Assembly (NCBI RefSeq): GCF_018131015.1 | Contig: NZ_JAFCJJ010000003.1 | Location: 124,001-188,000 of the forward strand | Direction of reading: 5' to 3' | DNA: 64,000 bases | Source of the DNA: Bradyrhizobium diazoefficiens | GTDB taxonomy: Bacteria; Pseudomonadota; Alphaproteobacteria; Rhizobiales; Xanthobacteraceae | Shown here: positions 1 to 8,659 of the stretch, in pieces | Layout of the letters: every line of letters starts with the position of its first letter | Numbering within the stretch: the stretch's first letter is position 1 | Notes under the pieces: generated by a model | Database searches by the model: none | The model's input: the letters and a program-made list of their open reading frames with translations, nothing else | What the model was told of the DNA's origin: nothing | Translations under genes and position numbers: made by a program

Positions 1-2
1 AC

Positions 3-443
3 CAGGCAGGCTTCGGGTCGAATCCGCGCGTGGCGATCCTCTCCGCGGTGGAAACCGTCACCTCGAAGATTCCCTCCACGATCGAAGCGGCCGCGCTGTG
101 CAAGATGGCCGATCGCAAACAGATCACCGGCGGTGTGCTCGACGGTCCGCTCGCCTTCGACAACGCCATCGATCTCGAGGCGGCGAAGATCAAGGGCATC
201 GCCTCGGAAGTCGCCGGCCGTGCCCAGATCCTTGTCGTCCCGGATCTCGAATCCGGCAACATGCTCGCCAAGAACCTCGCTTATTTCGCCAAGGCCGACG
301 GCGCCGGCATCGTGCTCGGCGCAAGGGTGCCGGTCGTGCTGACGTCGCGGGCGGATTCGCCGCGCGCGCGAATGGCGTCCTGCGCGGTGGCCTCGCTTTA
401 TGCCCATGCAAGGCGCCAGAAGGCGCCGACAGTTTCTGCGTGA
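3..443 (+). CDS. pta: Phosphate acetyltransferase, C-terminal part (5' end outside window)
   Basis: The last 146 residues of a phosphate acetyl/butyryltransferase-family protein. The frame is open to the left edge, so the start lies outside the window. The segment has the family's C-terminal pattern: a [10 protein letters not shown] strand, the DGPLAFDNA substrate-loop motif, a [14 protein letters not shown] motif and a terminal [18 protein letters not shown] stretch. The enzyme interconverts acetyl-CoA and acetyl phosphate in the cytoplasm. It sits 5 bp before ackA, its usual partner, and fabI follows. In other alphaproteobacteria this trio often lies next to polyhydroxyalkanoate genes. Whether an N-terminal MaoC-like domain is fused, as in some rhizobial versions, cannot be seen. 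Confidence 0.9.
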   Translation, partial: QAGFGSNPRVAILSAVETVTSKIPSTIEAAALCKMADRKQITGGVLDGPLAFDNAIDLEAAKIKGIASEVAGRAQILVVPDLESGNMLAKNLAYFAKADGAGIVLGARVPVVLTSRADSPRARMASCAVASLYAHARRQKAPTVSA

Positions 444-448
444 CCGCC

Positions 449-1660
449 ATGGATACGATCCTCGTCATCAATGCCGGCTCCTCCAGCGTCAAGTTCCAGG
501 TCTACTCGATCGAGGGCGAGGGCAAGCTTCGCCGCCAGATCAAGGGCCAGATGGACGGCATCGGCAGCCGGCCGCGGCTGCGCGCCACCGGCGCGGGCGG
601 CGATCCGCTGGCCGACCGGGCCTATCCGATCGAGGCTGTGCCGGACCTTCCAACCGCGATGGGTGTGGCCGGAGAGTGGCTGCGCGAGGAAATCCAGGTC
701 ACGCCCATCGCCGTCGGTCACCGTGTCGTGCATGGCGGCCCCGACTACGACCGGCCTGTCCTGATCGATCACGGCGTCGTTGCGCGTCTTGAACGCTTCG
801 TCACGCTGGCGCCGCTGCATCAGCCGCACAATCTGACGCCGATCCGCTCGGTGCTCACGAACTACCCGGGGCTGCCGCAAGTGGCGTGCTTCGATACGGC
901 ATTCCATCGCACCCATGATCCCGTCGCCGACCATTACGCCATTCCGCATCAGCTCTATGCCGAAGGCGTGCGGCGCTACGGCTTCCACGGCCTGTCCTAC
1001 GAATACATTTCGAGGACCTTGCCGAGCGTGGCGCCTGATATCGCCAAGGGCCGGGTGATCGTCGCCCATCTCGGCAGCGGTGCGTCGATGTGCGCGCTCA
1101 AGGACGGGCGCAGCGTCGAGAGCACGATGGGCTTTACCGCGCTCGACGGCGTTCCGATGGGAACGCGCCCCGGGCAGATCGATCCCGGCGTGGTGCTGTA
1201 TCTCCTCACCGAGAAGGGCATGCCGCCCGCAAAGGTGCAGGATTTCCTCTACCGCGATTGCGGCCTGAAGGGCCTTTCCGGCGTCAGCAACGACATGCGG
1301 GAGCTGCAAGAGAGCACGGATCCGAAGGCGAAACTCGCGGTCGATCATTTCGTCTATCGGGTCGGGGTGAACGCCGGCATGCTGGCGGCCGCCTTGCAGG
1401 GCCTCGATGCCTTCGTTTTCACGGCCGGCATCGGCGAGAATTCCGCCTCGATCCGCGCCCGTGTCGTCGAGCAGCTCGGATGGTTCGGCGCCAGGCTCGA
1501 TGCCGCCGAGAACGCGCGTCACGCCCAGAAGATCTCGCAGGCCGGCAGCGCTGTTCCGGTCTACGTCATTCCCACCGACGAGGAGCTGATGATCGCGCAG
1601 CACACGCTGGCGCTGCTGATGAACGGCCACTCGCACAACAGAGCTGAGAAAGTGTCATGA
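449..1660 (+). CDS. ackA: Acetate kinase
   Basis: A 403-residue cytoplasmic kinase forming ATP and acetate from acetyl phosphate, the normal length for AckA. Visible motifs are the N-terminal NAGSSSVKF nucleotide-fold signature, HRVVHGG, FDTAFH with the catalytic Asp/His neighbourhood, GFHGLSYEY (second acetate-kinase signature), [10 protein letters not shown] and FTAGIGENS. The ATG at 449 was chosen because it opens directly on the conserved NAGSSSVKF strand; the same frame is open further upstream but runs through pta. The stop overlaps the fabI start (ATGA), so translation is probably coupled. With pta it gives substrate-level ATP and acetate overflow at low oxygen. Confidence 0.96.
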   Translation: MDTILVINAGSSSVKFQVYSIEGEGKLRRQIKGQMDGIGSRPRLRATGAGGDPLADRAYPIEAVPDLPTAMGVAGEWLREEIQVTPIAVGHRVVHGGPDYDRPVLIDHGVVARLERFVTLAPLHQPHNLTPIRSVLTNYPGLPQVACFDTAFHRTHDPVADHYAIPHQLYAEGVRRYGFHGLSYEYISRTLPSVAPDIAKGRVIVAHLGSGASMCALKDGRSVESTMGFTALDGVPMGTRPGQIDPGVVLYLLTEKGMPPAKVQDFLYRDCGLKGLSGVSNDMRELQESTDPKAKLAVDHFVYRVGVNAGMLAAALQGLDAFVFTAGIGENSASIRARVVEQLGWFGARLDAAENARHAQKISQAGSAVPVYVIPTDEELMIAQHTLALLMNGHSHNRAEKVS

Positions 1661-2445
1661 TTCCTGTATTCCCGGACAGCAAGGTCGCCCTCAAGGGCAA
1701 GAAGGGCCTCGTCGTCGGCATCGCCAACGATCAGTCGATCGCCTGGGGCTGCGCGCGGGCGTTTCGCGCGCTCGGCGCCGATCTTGCCGTCACCTATCTG
1801 AACGACCGCGCCAAGAAGCATGTCGAGCCGCTGGCGCAGGCGCTGGAAGCGCCGATCTTCATGCCGCTCGACGTGATGGTCGAAGGCCAGACCGAGGCCG
1901 TGTTCGAGCGCATCGCGTCGGAGTGGGGTCAGCTCGACTTCCTGCTGCACTCGATCGCCTTCTCGCCCAAGGAGGCGCTGCATGGCCGCGTGGTGGACGT
2001 CGGCCGCGACGGCTTCCTGAAGACGATGGACGTCTCGTGCTGGTCGTTCATGCGGATGGCCCATCTCGCCGAACCGCTGATGAAGAACGGCGGCACCATG
2101 TTCACCATGACCTATTACGGCAGCCAGATGGTGGTCGAGAACTACAACGTGATGGGCGTGGCGAAGGCCGCCCTCGAGGCCTCCGTTCGCTACATCGCGG
2201 CCGAGCTCGGCCCCAAGGGCATCCGCGTCCACGCGATTTCGCCGGGTCCGCTCGCGACCCGCGCGGCGTCGGGCATTCCGGACTTCGATGAGCTCATGGA
2301 CAAGGCGCAGTCCAAGGCGCCGTCGCGCAGCCTCGTCAGCATCGACGATGTCGGCAACGCCACCGCGTTCCTGGCGCTCGACGGCGCCAAGCTGATCACC
2401 GGTAGCGTGCTCTATATCGACGGCGGCTATCACATCATCGACTGA
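1657..2445 (+). CDS. fabI: Enoyl-[acyl-carrier-protein] reductase (NADH)
   Basis: A 262-residue short-chain dehydrogenase of the FabI type, reducing trans-2-enoyl-ACP in fatty-acid elongation. Motifs are the atypical nucleotide loop [14 protein letters not shown] near residue 72, the SIAFSPKE loop, and the catalytic Tyr153/Tyr163/Lys170 with FabI spacing (Y-x9-Y-x6-K). It starts inside the last codons of ackA. Genomes of this group usually carry more than one fabI, so this may be the pta-ackA-linked paralogue rather than the housekeeping copy; that is inference. The cluster couples acetyl-CoA disposal with acyl-chain reduction. Confidence 0.93.
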   Translation: MIPVFPDSKVALKGKKGLVVGIANDQSIAWGCARAFRALGADLAVTYLNDRAKKHVEPLAQALEAPIFMPLDVMVEGQTEAVFERIASEWGQLDFLLHSIAFSPKEALHGRVVDVGRDGFLKTMDVSCWSFMRMAHLAEPLMKNGGTMFTMTYYGSQMVVENYNVMGVAKAALEASVRYIAAELGPKGIRVHAISPGPLATRAASGIPDFDELMDKAQSKAPSRSLVSIDDVGNATAFLALDGAKLITGSVLYIDGGYHIID

Positions 2446-2446
2446 C

Positions 2447-2460
2447 GCGCGAGGTCGCGC
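2447..2460. other. Short GC-rich hairpin between convergent genes
   Basis: GCGCGA-GG-TCGCGC, a 6-bp stem with a 2-base spacer, lies just after the fabI stop and before the convergent MaoC gene. There is no T-run, so it is at best a weak terminator. I see nothing else in the 166-bp gap (2446-2611). Confidence 0.25.
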
Positions 2461-2611
2461 ATCGTCGTGAGCCGTCAGCTGAGGGGTGATGCCGATCGTG
2501 ACACTATACCGGTGTTTTGCCCGACGTGTCAACCGAAATTCGGAAAATGCGTAACCGCTTGATTCTGCTCGCGCCGGCGTCAGTGCATGGGGTTGTTTTC
2601 GACTTTTTTGT

Positions 2612-3070
2612 TCAGCGGTAGTGCAGCGCGATCAGATCGGCGACGCAGGCCGGCTTCGCGCCGCCCTCGATTTCGATCACGAGGTGATAGTTGACGCGCA
2701 GGCCGTCGGGCGGCACGTCCTCGGCCGCGGCGACCGTGACACGGCCGCGCAGCCTGGAGCCCGCCGGGACCGGCGCCAGATAGCGGATCCGATCGGCGCC
2801 GTAATTGAGGGTGTTGCGCAGCCCCTTCAGGCCAATCACGGAGCGGACGAACAGCGGCGCCAGCGCCAGCGAGAGCAGGCCGTGGGCGATGGTCTTGCCG
2901 CCCGGCATCTCCTTGGCTGCGCGCTCCTGGTCGACATGGATCCACTGCTCGTCGCAGGTCGCTTCCGCGAACTGGTTGATGCGGTCCTGCGACACCTCGA
3001 CCCAGTCGCTGACGCCGATCTCGGTGCCGACCGCCGCCTTGATCTCCTCGAGACTGCTGAACACGCGCAT
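2612..3070 (-). CDS. MaoC-family dehydratase (R-specific enoyl-CoA hydratase-like)
   Basis: A 152-residue single hot-dog-fold protein. The hydratase motif appears as CDEQWIH (Asp40, His45), matching the G-D-x-N-P-x-H pattern with substitutions, followed by the HGLLSLALAP helix. Such enzymes hydrate enoyl-CoA and can feed (R)-3-hydroxyacyl-CoA to polyhydroxyalkanoate synthesis. It is the last gene of the minus-strand operon scoA-scoB-maoC, 11 bp after scoB. Acyl-chain preference cannot be read from sequence. Thioesterase activity is less likely because the Asp/His pair is present. Confidence 0.85.
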   Translation of the reverse strand: MRVFSSLEEIKAAVGTEIGVSDWVEVSQDRINQFAEATCDEQWIHVDQERAAKEMPGGKTIAHGLLSLALAPLFVRSVIGLKGLRNTLNYGADRIRYLAPVPAGSRLRGRVTVAAAEDVPPDGLRVNYHLVIEIEGGAKPACVADLIALHYR

Positions 3071-3081
3071 GAGGGGCCTCG

Positions 3082-3732
3082 TCAGAGCTTCATTTCCGGC
3101 ACGGAATCAGGGATCGCGAGCTCGGCCTCGGTCACCGCGAGAACCTCGGCCACAGTGACGCCAGGCGCGGTTTCCTGCAGCGTCGCCTTGCCGCCGGGAA
3201 AGCCGATCACGGCCATGTCGGTGACGACCAGGCTCACCGGCCGCGACGAGGTCAGCGGCAGGTTGCATTTGGCGACGATCTTGGACTTGCCCTTGGCGGC
3301 GTGCTGCATGGCGACGATGACGCGCTTGGCGCCGCTGACGAGGTCCATCGCCCCGCCCATGCCGGGGACCATCTTGCCGGGGATCATCCAGTTGGCGAGC
3401 TGGCCATGGGCGTCGACCTGCAGGCCGCCGAGCACGGTGACGTCGACATGGCCGCCGCGGATCAGGCCGAACGACATGGCGCTGTCGAAGGTCGAAGCGC
3501 CCGGAAGGGCGCTGATCGGACGTCCGCCGGCATCCGTGAGCGTCGGATGCGCCATGCCCTGTTCCGGGATCGGGCCGGTGCCGATCAGGCCATTTTCCGA
3601 CTGGAAGAACACCTTGAGATCGGACGGGACGTAGTTGGCGACCAGCGTCGGAATGCCGATCCCGAGATTGACGAGATCGCCGCTCTTCAGCTCCTTGGCG
3701 ACACGCCGGGCGATGATGATCTGCGGGTCCAT
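3082..3732 (-). CDS. scoB: 3-oxoacid/acetate CoA-transferase, subunit B
   Basis: A 216-residue beta subunit of a family I CoA-transferase. The catalytic glutamate is in SENGLIG (Glu46), and the GIGIPTLVANY and GGLQVDAHGQLANWMIPGK segments are typical of the AtoA/ScoB/CtfB subfamily. With subunit A it moves CoA between acetoacetate (or another short acid) and succinyl-CoA or acetyl-CoA, which makes sense beside PHB-type metabolism and acetate kinase. The gap to scoA is 4 bp. The acid specificity (succinyl-CoA:3-ketoacid versus acetate:acetoacetate) is not resolved. Confidence 0.92.
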   Translation of the reverse strand: MDPQIIIARRVAKELKSGDLVNLGIGIPTLVANYVPSDLKVFFQSENGLIGTGPIPEQGMAHPTLTDAGGRPISALPGASTFDSAMSFGLIRGGHVDVTVLGGLQVDAHGQLANWMIPGKMVPGMGGAMDLVSGAKRVIVAMQHAAKGKSKIVAKCNLPLTSSRPVSLVVTDMAVIGFPGGKATLQETAPGVTVAEVLAVTEAELAIPDSVPEMKL

Positions 3733-3736
3733 GATC

Positions 3737-4384
3737 TCACCCGTTGGAAATGAGGTAATCGACGAGCGGCGCCGGCGTCACGACATGGTCGGGTGCGATG
3801 ACGCCGACTGGCACGATGTTCTCGGCGGTCACGATCACGGTGTCGGCCGCCATCGCCATGACCGGATTGAAATTGCGCGACGTCAGTGCGTAGGCGAGGT
3901 TGCCGAGATAGTCGGCGAGAAAGGCGTGGACCAGCGCGAACTGCGCCCGCATGGCGGTCTCGAGCAGGAAGGTCTTCCCGTCGACCTCGATCTGCTGCTT
4001 GCCCTCGGCGACCAGCGTGCCGACTCCGGTCGGCGTCAGTACGCCGCCGAGACCGCAACCGCCGGCGCGGATCCGCTCGACGAAGGTGCCCTGCGGGATG
4101 AGATCGACGGCGATCTGGTTTGCCAGCATCTGCTGCTGGGCCTTCGGGTTGAGGCCGATATGCGTCGCACTCAGGCGCGAGACCAGCGCCGCATCGAACA
4201 GCTTGCCGACACCCTTGCCCGGCGTGGCCGCATCGTTGGAGATCAAGGTCAGTCCTGACTTTTTCTGCCGGACCAACTCGTCGAGCAGCCGCTCCGGCGT
4301 TCCCACCCCCATGAACCCGCCGACCATGATGCTGGCGCCCGCCGGGATCATCGCAACGGCTTCTTCAACGGAAACGGCCCGCAT
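3737..4384 (-). CDS. scoA: 3-oxoacid/acetate CoA-transferase, subunit A
   Basis: A 215-residue alpha subunit. The glycine-rich SIMVGGFMGVGTPERLL near the N-terminus is the CoA-transferase signature region, followed by GGCGLGGVLTPTGVGT. The ATG at 4384 is preferred over one 60 bp upstream: GGAG lies at a good distance, and the family normally starts shortly before this glycine loop. It is the first gene of scoA-scoB-maoC. A near-perfect FNR/FixK palindrome lies 70-83 bp upstream, suggesting oxygen-linked expression. Confidence 0.9.
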   Translation of the reverse strand: MRAVSVEEAVAMIPAGASIMVGGFMGVGTPERLLDELVRQKKSGLTLISNDAATPGKGVGKLFDAALVSRLSATHIGLNPKAQQQMLANQIAVDLIPQGTFVERIRAGGCGLGGVLTPTGVGTLVAEGKQQIEVDGKTFLLETAMRAQFALVHAFLADYLGNLAYALTSRNFNPVMAMAADTVIVTAENIVPVGVIAPDHVVTPAPLVDYLISNG

Positions 4385-4453
4385 GATAGGAACTCCGATC
4401 GGCGTGCAGAGAATGGCGGCGGAGGAATGTTGGCGCACCGCCATCAGTCATCC

Positions 4454-4467
4454 TTGATCTGCGTCAA
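4454..4467 (-). promoter_or_regulatory. FNR/FixK-type box upstream of scoA
   Basis: TTGATCTGCGTCAA matches TTGAT-N4-ATCAA at 9 of 10 defined positions. Its centre is 76 bp from the scoA ATG. Activation from the class II position (-41.5) would put the transcription start near 4419. It also lies 11 bp beyond the stop of the upstream minus-strand gene. Confidence 0.65.
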
Positions 4468-4477
4468 GGCTTCCAAA

Positions 4478-5074
4478 TCATTCGCGCGCGTCGATGCCGA
4501 TGCTCGCCAGCATCTCGCGCCAGAGCTTGCGGACCTCGGCATGACGCTTTTCGAGCGCGGCGCTGACCGCGTTGCGGCTGGGGACGAGATCGGGCCCTTT
4601 CAGGAACAGGATTTGCGCCTGCAACAGGCGGCTGCTCTCGAACTCGATGCGGCGCAGTGCCATGACGAAGGGATCGGCGGCGCTGGCCTCGGTCGGCAGC
4701 AGCGCGGCCGGGCGAATGCCGGCGTGAACCGCATGGGCGAGCGTGGCGAGGCCGACGGCCGGCGCACGGGCAGTGTCGGCAATCCCCTCGACCGGCGCCG
4801 CAAACCAGGCAGCCTCCCACGACGCCGCCATATAGCCCAGCGCGAGGTCCGGCACCCAGGCGGTCGCCCGTTGCAGCAGCGACACGATCTCCGACTCCCG
4901 GTAGAACTGCGCGTTCAATTCGGTCTGCCAGGCTGCCTCGATCCGCAAGGGCAGTACCAGGGCGTACTGCCGCGCCAGCGCGCCGTGCGCGGAGATCAGG
5001 AAGGCGGCAACGCGCGTCTGCTGCTGTGGCGGCACCCGCCCGTCCGCATCGAGTGGCCCGAGAAAGCCGCTCAT
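4478..5074 (-). CDS. Protein of unknown function coupled to an alpha/beta hydrolase
   Basis: A 198-residue protein I do not recognise. It has no signal peptide or clear membrane segment and looks mostly helical and Ala/Leu/Glu-rich. The middle (LGYMAASWEAAWFAAP) is aromatic-rich, and the last 40 residues (ALEKRHAEVRKLWREML) form a charged helix. Its ATG overlaps the stop of the preceding hydrolase gene (ATGA), so the two are surely co-translated and probably work together. The phasin and hydrolases nearby suggest a granule-associated or hydrolase-partner role, but that is a guess from context. Confidence 0.75.
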   Translation of the reverse strand: MSGFLGPLDADGRVPPQQQTRVAAFLISAHGALARQYALVLPLRIEAAWQTELNAQFYRESEIVSLLQRATAWVPDLALGYMAASWEAAWFAAPVEGIADTARAPAVGLATLAHAVHAGIRPAALLPTEASAADPFVMALRRIEFESSRLLQAQILFLKGPDLVPSRNAVSAALEKRHAEVRKLWREMLASIGIDARE

Positions 5075-5997
5075 GGCCCAGCCCTCCGCACGGGAATCGC
5101 GCGCAGGTGGTCGTACCCGGCTGGAAACGGCGTGATCTCGCCGCCGGGCTCGTCCGGCGCGACCAGGACAGCCTTGTTGCCTTGCCAGCGTCCGGCCAGC
5201 ACGTCCTCTGCGAAGCGTGCGAGCAGGTCGGCGGTGAGCGCGCCCTTTTCGAGCGTGAAGGCATGATACGCCTCGGGGATGATCACGAGCGCGCTGTTGG
5301 GGATTTCGACCCGCAAGGTCTCGTGCAGGGCGCGCGGCGTCAGGAAGTCGAACTCGCCGTTCAGGATCATCGTCGGAAGCGAGATCGACGAGAGGCGCGC
5401 GGTGAGGGGCTGGAAGTCGAGGAAGGACTCCATCAGGTTCTGCAGCGCGTAGACGTCGTTGACGAGCCAGCCCTGCCGCTTGACGCTGTCGAGCTTGTCC
5501 AGCAGCGGCTTCAGCCATTTATCCGACAGGTTCATCGGTAGCAGGAGATCCTGGAGATAGCCGGTGCCGCCGAGGATGAGCCCGGTGCGCAGCGCGTTGC
5601 CGATCAACATCAGTTGCGGCGAAAGCTCGGCAAAGCAGCTCATCGGCACCAGCCCCGACAGCCGCTGGCCGTGTTCGATGGCGTAGCGCAGCGCGATCAG
5701 GCCGCCGAAGCTGATGCCGCTGAGGAAGACCGGGCCCTCGCCGAGCTCCCCGATCAGGCGATGCAGCACGGCGACGTGGTCGTCCTGGTTAATGAACAGC
5801 GCCGGCTTGTCGGAGACGCCCTGGCCGAGCAGGTCGAAGGTGGCGACGCGAAAGTTGCGGGCCAGCAGCGCATCGCGGTAGGCCGCCCACAGCTCTGAAT
5901 ATTGCGTCAGCCCGTTGACCAGCACGTAGGCAGGCGCGTCCGCAGGCCCGTCCAGCTCATAGCGGACCCGGTATGAGCCATGATTGAGGAAGGGCAT
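5071..5997 (-). CDS. Alpha/beta-fold hydrolase
   Basis: A 308-residue alpha/beta hydrolase. The oxyanion region is VLVNGLTQY, the nucleophile elbow is SGISFGG (Ser96), the acid is probably the Asp in LNGEFDFLTP, and the base the His in PEAYHAF. The start at 5997 opens just before the first beta strand; an in-frame ATG 60 bp upstream adds a low-quality Arg/Cys-rich stretch. The fold resembles lipases and PHA-depolymerase-like esterases, but no lid or substrate feature allows a precise call. It is divergent from the secreted tandem hydrolase gene, with a FixK-type box in the 131-bp intergenic region. Confidence 0.85.
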   Translation of the reverse strand: MPFLNHGSYRVRYELDGPADAPAYVLVNGLTQYSELWAAYRDALLARNFRVATFDLLGQGVSDKPALFINQDDHVAVLHRLIGELGEGPVFLSGISFGGLIALRYAIEHGQRLSGLVPMSCFAELSPQLMLIGNALRTGLILGGTGYLQDLLLPMNLSDKWLKPLLDKLDSVKRQGWLVNDVYALQNLMESFLDFQPLTARLSSISLPTMILNGEFDFLTPRALHETLRVEIPNSALVIIPEAYHAFTLEKGALTADLLARFAEDVLAGRWQGNKAVLVAPDEPGGEITPFPAGYDHLRAIPVRRAGP

Positions 5998-6056
5998 CTG
6001 CGTTCGCCGGCGGCAGTTTCGGTCCGGCAATCTTTCACCAGGGCAGGCGGATTCCA

Positions 6057-6070
6057 TTGAGTTAGATCAA
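6057..6070 (+). promoter_or_regulatory. FNR/FixK-type box upstream of the tandem hydrolase gene
   Basis: TTGAGTTAGATCAA matches TTGAT-N4-ATCAA at 9 of 10 positions. The centre is 65 bp before the ATG at 6129. A CATAGT hexamer at 6090-6095 sits where a -10 element would be if the box were centred at -41.5, so this is a plausible class II activation site. Confidence 0.65.
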
Positions 6071-6128
6071 AGCTGGGCTGCCCGCCCTGCATAGTGTCTC
6101 GTCAAAATGCTTCCAGGAGGACGCCGAC

Positions 6129-8636
6129 ATGATCGCCAGAGACATTGTGAAGCGCTGCTTCGTCAGCCTGATCCTGTTGCTGGTCGGCACTGCGCTTGCC
6201 GTCGCAGACCCCTTCACGCGACGTTCGTCGCAGGTGCAACACGACGGGTTGAAGAAAACCTACGAAATCCCGAACTTCAAGATCGGCGGCAAGTACGACC
6301 TGTCCGATCCCAGCAAATTCGAGTTTGGCGGCGAGGGCGGCGTCACGCTGGAATCGCTCGGCGCAGGCAAGCTGAAAGCCGCCTACATCGCGATCGGCAC
6401 CCCGCGGCGAAATGGGGCAGGCGAGATCACCAATGCGGTCGTCATCAACTCCTATTACTCCGGCGATTCCACCGACATGTACGAGCAGTGGGTCAAGGGC
6501 GCGGCGCTCTCGGGCGGCGTGCCGATCATCGGCCCGGGCCGGCCGATCGACACCGACCGCTACTACGTGATCATGGTCGATCCGCTCGGGACCTGGGGCG
6601 CGAGCAAGCCGTCCGAAGGCCTCGGCATCAAGTTTCCGCAGTACAGCTACTACGACATGGTGCAGGCGAACTACCGCCTGCTGCGCGACGAGCTGAAGGT
6701 CGCGCGTGTCGCGCTGGTGACCGGCGTGTCCATGGGCGGCACCCAGACCTATGTCTGGGGCGTGATGCATCCGGAATATGTCAGCGCGATCATGCCGATC
6801 GGCGGCACCACGCAGTCGGACGGCGAGGATCCCGTCGGCAACTGGACGTTCCAGATGATGACGGCCGCCATCGAGGGAGATCCGGTATGGCAGGCGACCA
6901 AGGGCGACTACTATAATCTGCCCAAGGAGAAGCATCCGATGCCGGGCGTTGCGTTCGGCTGGTCGATTCTCGGCATGACGGGCTACGACTTCGCCTTCCG
7001 CACCAGCCAGAATTGGGCCGCCGTGCAGCCCGAGATTTTCTACTGGAATCCGCCGAACGAGAAGGCGGCCCTCAACGTCATCAATCGCGCCAAGCTCTAT
7101 GACGCGGTCGATCTGGTCTGGCGCAACCGGGTCGGCGAGACCCACAACATCAATCCCTATCTCGGCCGCATCCAGGCCCGCACGCTGGTGATGCACATCA
7201 CCAACGACCTCTGGCTGAACTTCAAGCTGGCCCAGAAGGCCGTCGATCGCGTGCCCGGCGCCGACCTGATCGCCCAGGAGAGCCCGGTCGCCCATTACGG
7301 CGTCTTCCCGATCATCAACCAGCGCAAGAACGATCCGAAGTTCGTCGCCTTCATGGACGACGTGGCGAGCCTCGACCGTGCCCAGAAGTTCGTCGACAAG
7401 AATTATCGCGTTGCAAATGTCGCAACGGACATCGACCCGAAGAAGTCGTTCTGGAAGGCCTATGTGACCTATCCATATCCGGTCAAATTCGCCAACGCCA
7501 AGGACAAGAGCGGCAAGTCCTGGGAAATCGGCTACATGGATGAATATGCCGGCACCGACAAGGATCCGAAGGTGCTCGTCATCATCCACGGCAAGGGCGC
7601 CTTCGGCGGGCACTACGGCAACGTCATGCAATACGCGCTGCGCAGCGGCCTGCGCGTGATCGTGCCGGACCTGCCGCATTACGGCATGTCCGGGCCCGGC
7701 AACCTCGACAAGAGCCCGGCGCGCACCATGCAGGACATGCGCGAGGTGATCTACGACCTCGTCGTCAACCAGCTCGGTGTGAAGAAGGCCTATTATCTCG
7801 GCCATTCGCTCGGCGGGCAGTTCGTGATGGGCTACGCGCTGACCTGGCCTGACGCGGTGCAGGGCCTCGCGCTCGAGGCGCCGTCCGGTCTCGAGGAATA
7901 TCCGCGCGAGATCACCATCGCCAAGGACAAGAAGGCGCCTCTGTTCGCCGACGGCCAGGGCCGCGATTTCGACAAGTGGAAGTCGATCTGGGATCAGACC
8001 GGCATTCTTGCCGCGGAGAAGGCGCGCGACGAGCAGAGCGTCCGCGATTTCTTCTACTTCAAGAAGCGCGACCCGAACACCGGCGCGGTATCGGCCTCGA
8101 AGAGCGGCTACTTCTTCAGTGACAGCGAGTATGCCCGTCTGCACACCGAGCAGCGCGTCGGACTCATCAAGGGCAATCCCAAGGAGCTCGAGCAGTGGTG
8201 CAACGTCTTCATCTTCGACATCTACACCATCGGCGCTGAGCTGCAGCAGGACGATCCGAAGAACCTTTACGAGCGGGTGACCCAGATCAAGGCGCCGATC
8301 TTCCTCTCGTTCGGCGACAAGGAGCCGTTCATCCCGACACCCGCCTTCAACGGACTGACGGATCTCGGGCGCGACGTCATCACCCCGTTCATGACCCGCA
8401 TGACCAACGCCGGCAACCGGCCGATGCTCAAGATCTACCCGGAGACCGGACACTTCATTCACACCGACAATCCCGTGGAGTTTCCCGCCGACGTCGTCGA
8501 CTTCGTGACCAAGGGAACGGTGGACACCTCGTCGCCGCAGGGCACCGATCGCATGATCAAGGGCGCGACAGTGTCGGCTCTGCCAGTGGCTCCGACACCC
8601 CCTGGTGCGGCGCCGACGGCAGGACTGAATAAATAG
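6129..8636 (+). CDS. Secreted protein with two alpha/beta-hydrolase domains
   Basis: An 835-residue protein with an N-terminal signal peptide (cleavage probably after ALAVA, near residue 26). The first hydrolase domain (about 75-400) resembles homoserine O-acetyltransferase-type folds: nucleophile GVSMGG (Ser201), candidate acid Asp360 in ITNDLWLNF and candidate base His389 in SPVAHYG. The second (about 465-800) has oxyanion strand VLVIIHGKG, nucleophile GHSLGG (Ser560), acid in GDKEPF and base in ETGHF. Both triads look intact. The C-terminus is Pro/Ala-rich. AGGAGG lies 7-12 bp before the ATG. The periplasmic substrate is unknown; an ester or oligomeric storage product is possible from the neighbours. 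The domain duplication is unusual and the halves are not near-identical copies. Confidence 0.85.
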   Translation: MIARDIVKRCFVSLILLLVGTALAVADPFTRRSSQVQHDGLKKTYEIPNFKIGGKYDLSDPSKFEFGGEGGVTLESLGAGKLKAAYIAIGTPRRNGAGEITNAVVINSYYSGDSTDMYEQWVKGAALSGGVPIIGPGRPIDTDRYYVIMVDPLGTWGASKPSEGLGIKFPQYSYYDMVQANYRLLRDELKVARVALVTGVSMGGTQTYVWGVMHPEYVSAIMPIGGTTQSDGEDPVGNWTFQMMTAAIEGDPVWQATKGDYYNLPKEKHPMPGVAFGWSILGMTGYDFAFRTSQNWAAVQPEIFYWNPPNEKAALNVINRAKLYDAVDLVWRNRVGETHNINPYLGRIQARTLVMHITNDLWLNFKLAQKAVDRVPGADLIAQESPVAHYGVFPIINQRKNDPKFVAFMDDVASLDRAQKFVDKNYRVANVATDIDPKKSFWKAYVTYPYPVKFANAKDKSGKSWEIGYMDEYAGTDKDPKVLVIIHGKGAFGGHYGNVMQYALRSGLRVIVPDLPHYGMSGPGNLDKSPARTMQDMREVIYDLVVNQLGVKKAYYLGHSLGGQFVMGYALTWPDAVQGLALEAPSGLEEYPREITIAKDKKAPLFADGQGRDFDKWKSIWDQTGILAAEKARDEQSVRDFFYFKKRDPNTGAVSASKSGYFFSDSEYARLHTEQRVGLIKGNPKELEQWCNVFIFDIYTIGAELQQDDPKNLYERVTQIKAPIFLSFGDKEPFIPTPAFNGLTDLGRDVITPFMTRMTNAGNRPMLKIYPETGHFIHTDNPVEFPADVVDFVTKGTVDTSSPQGTDRMIKGATVSALPVAPTPPGAAPTAGLNK

Positions 8637-8659
8637 GCCTGAACAAATAGGGTGCTTTG

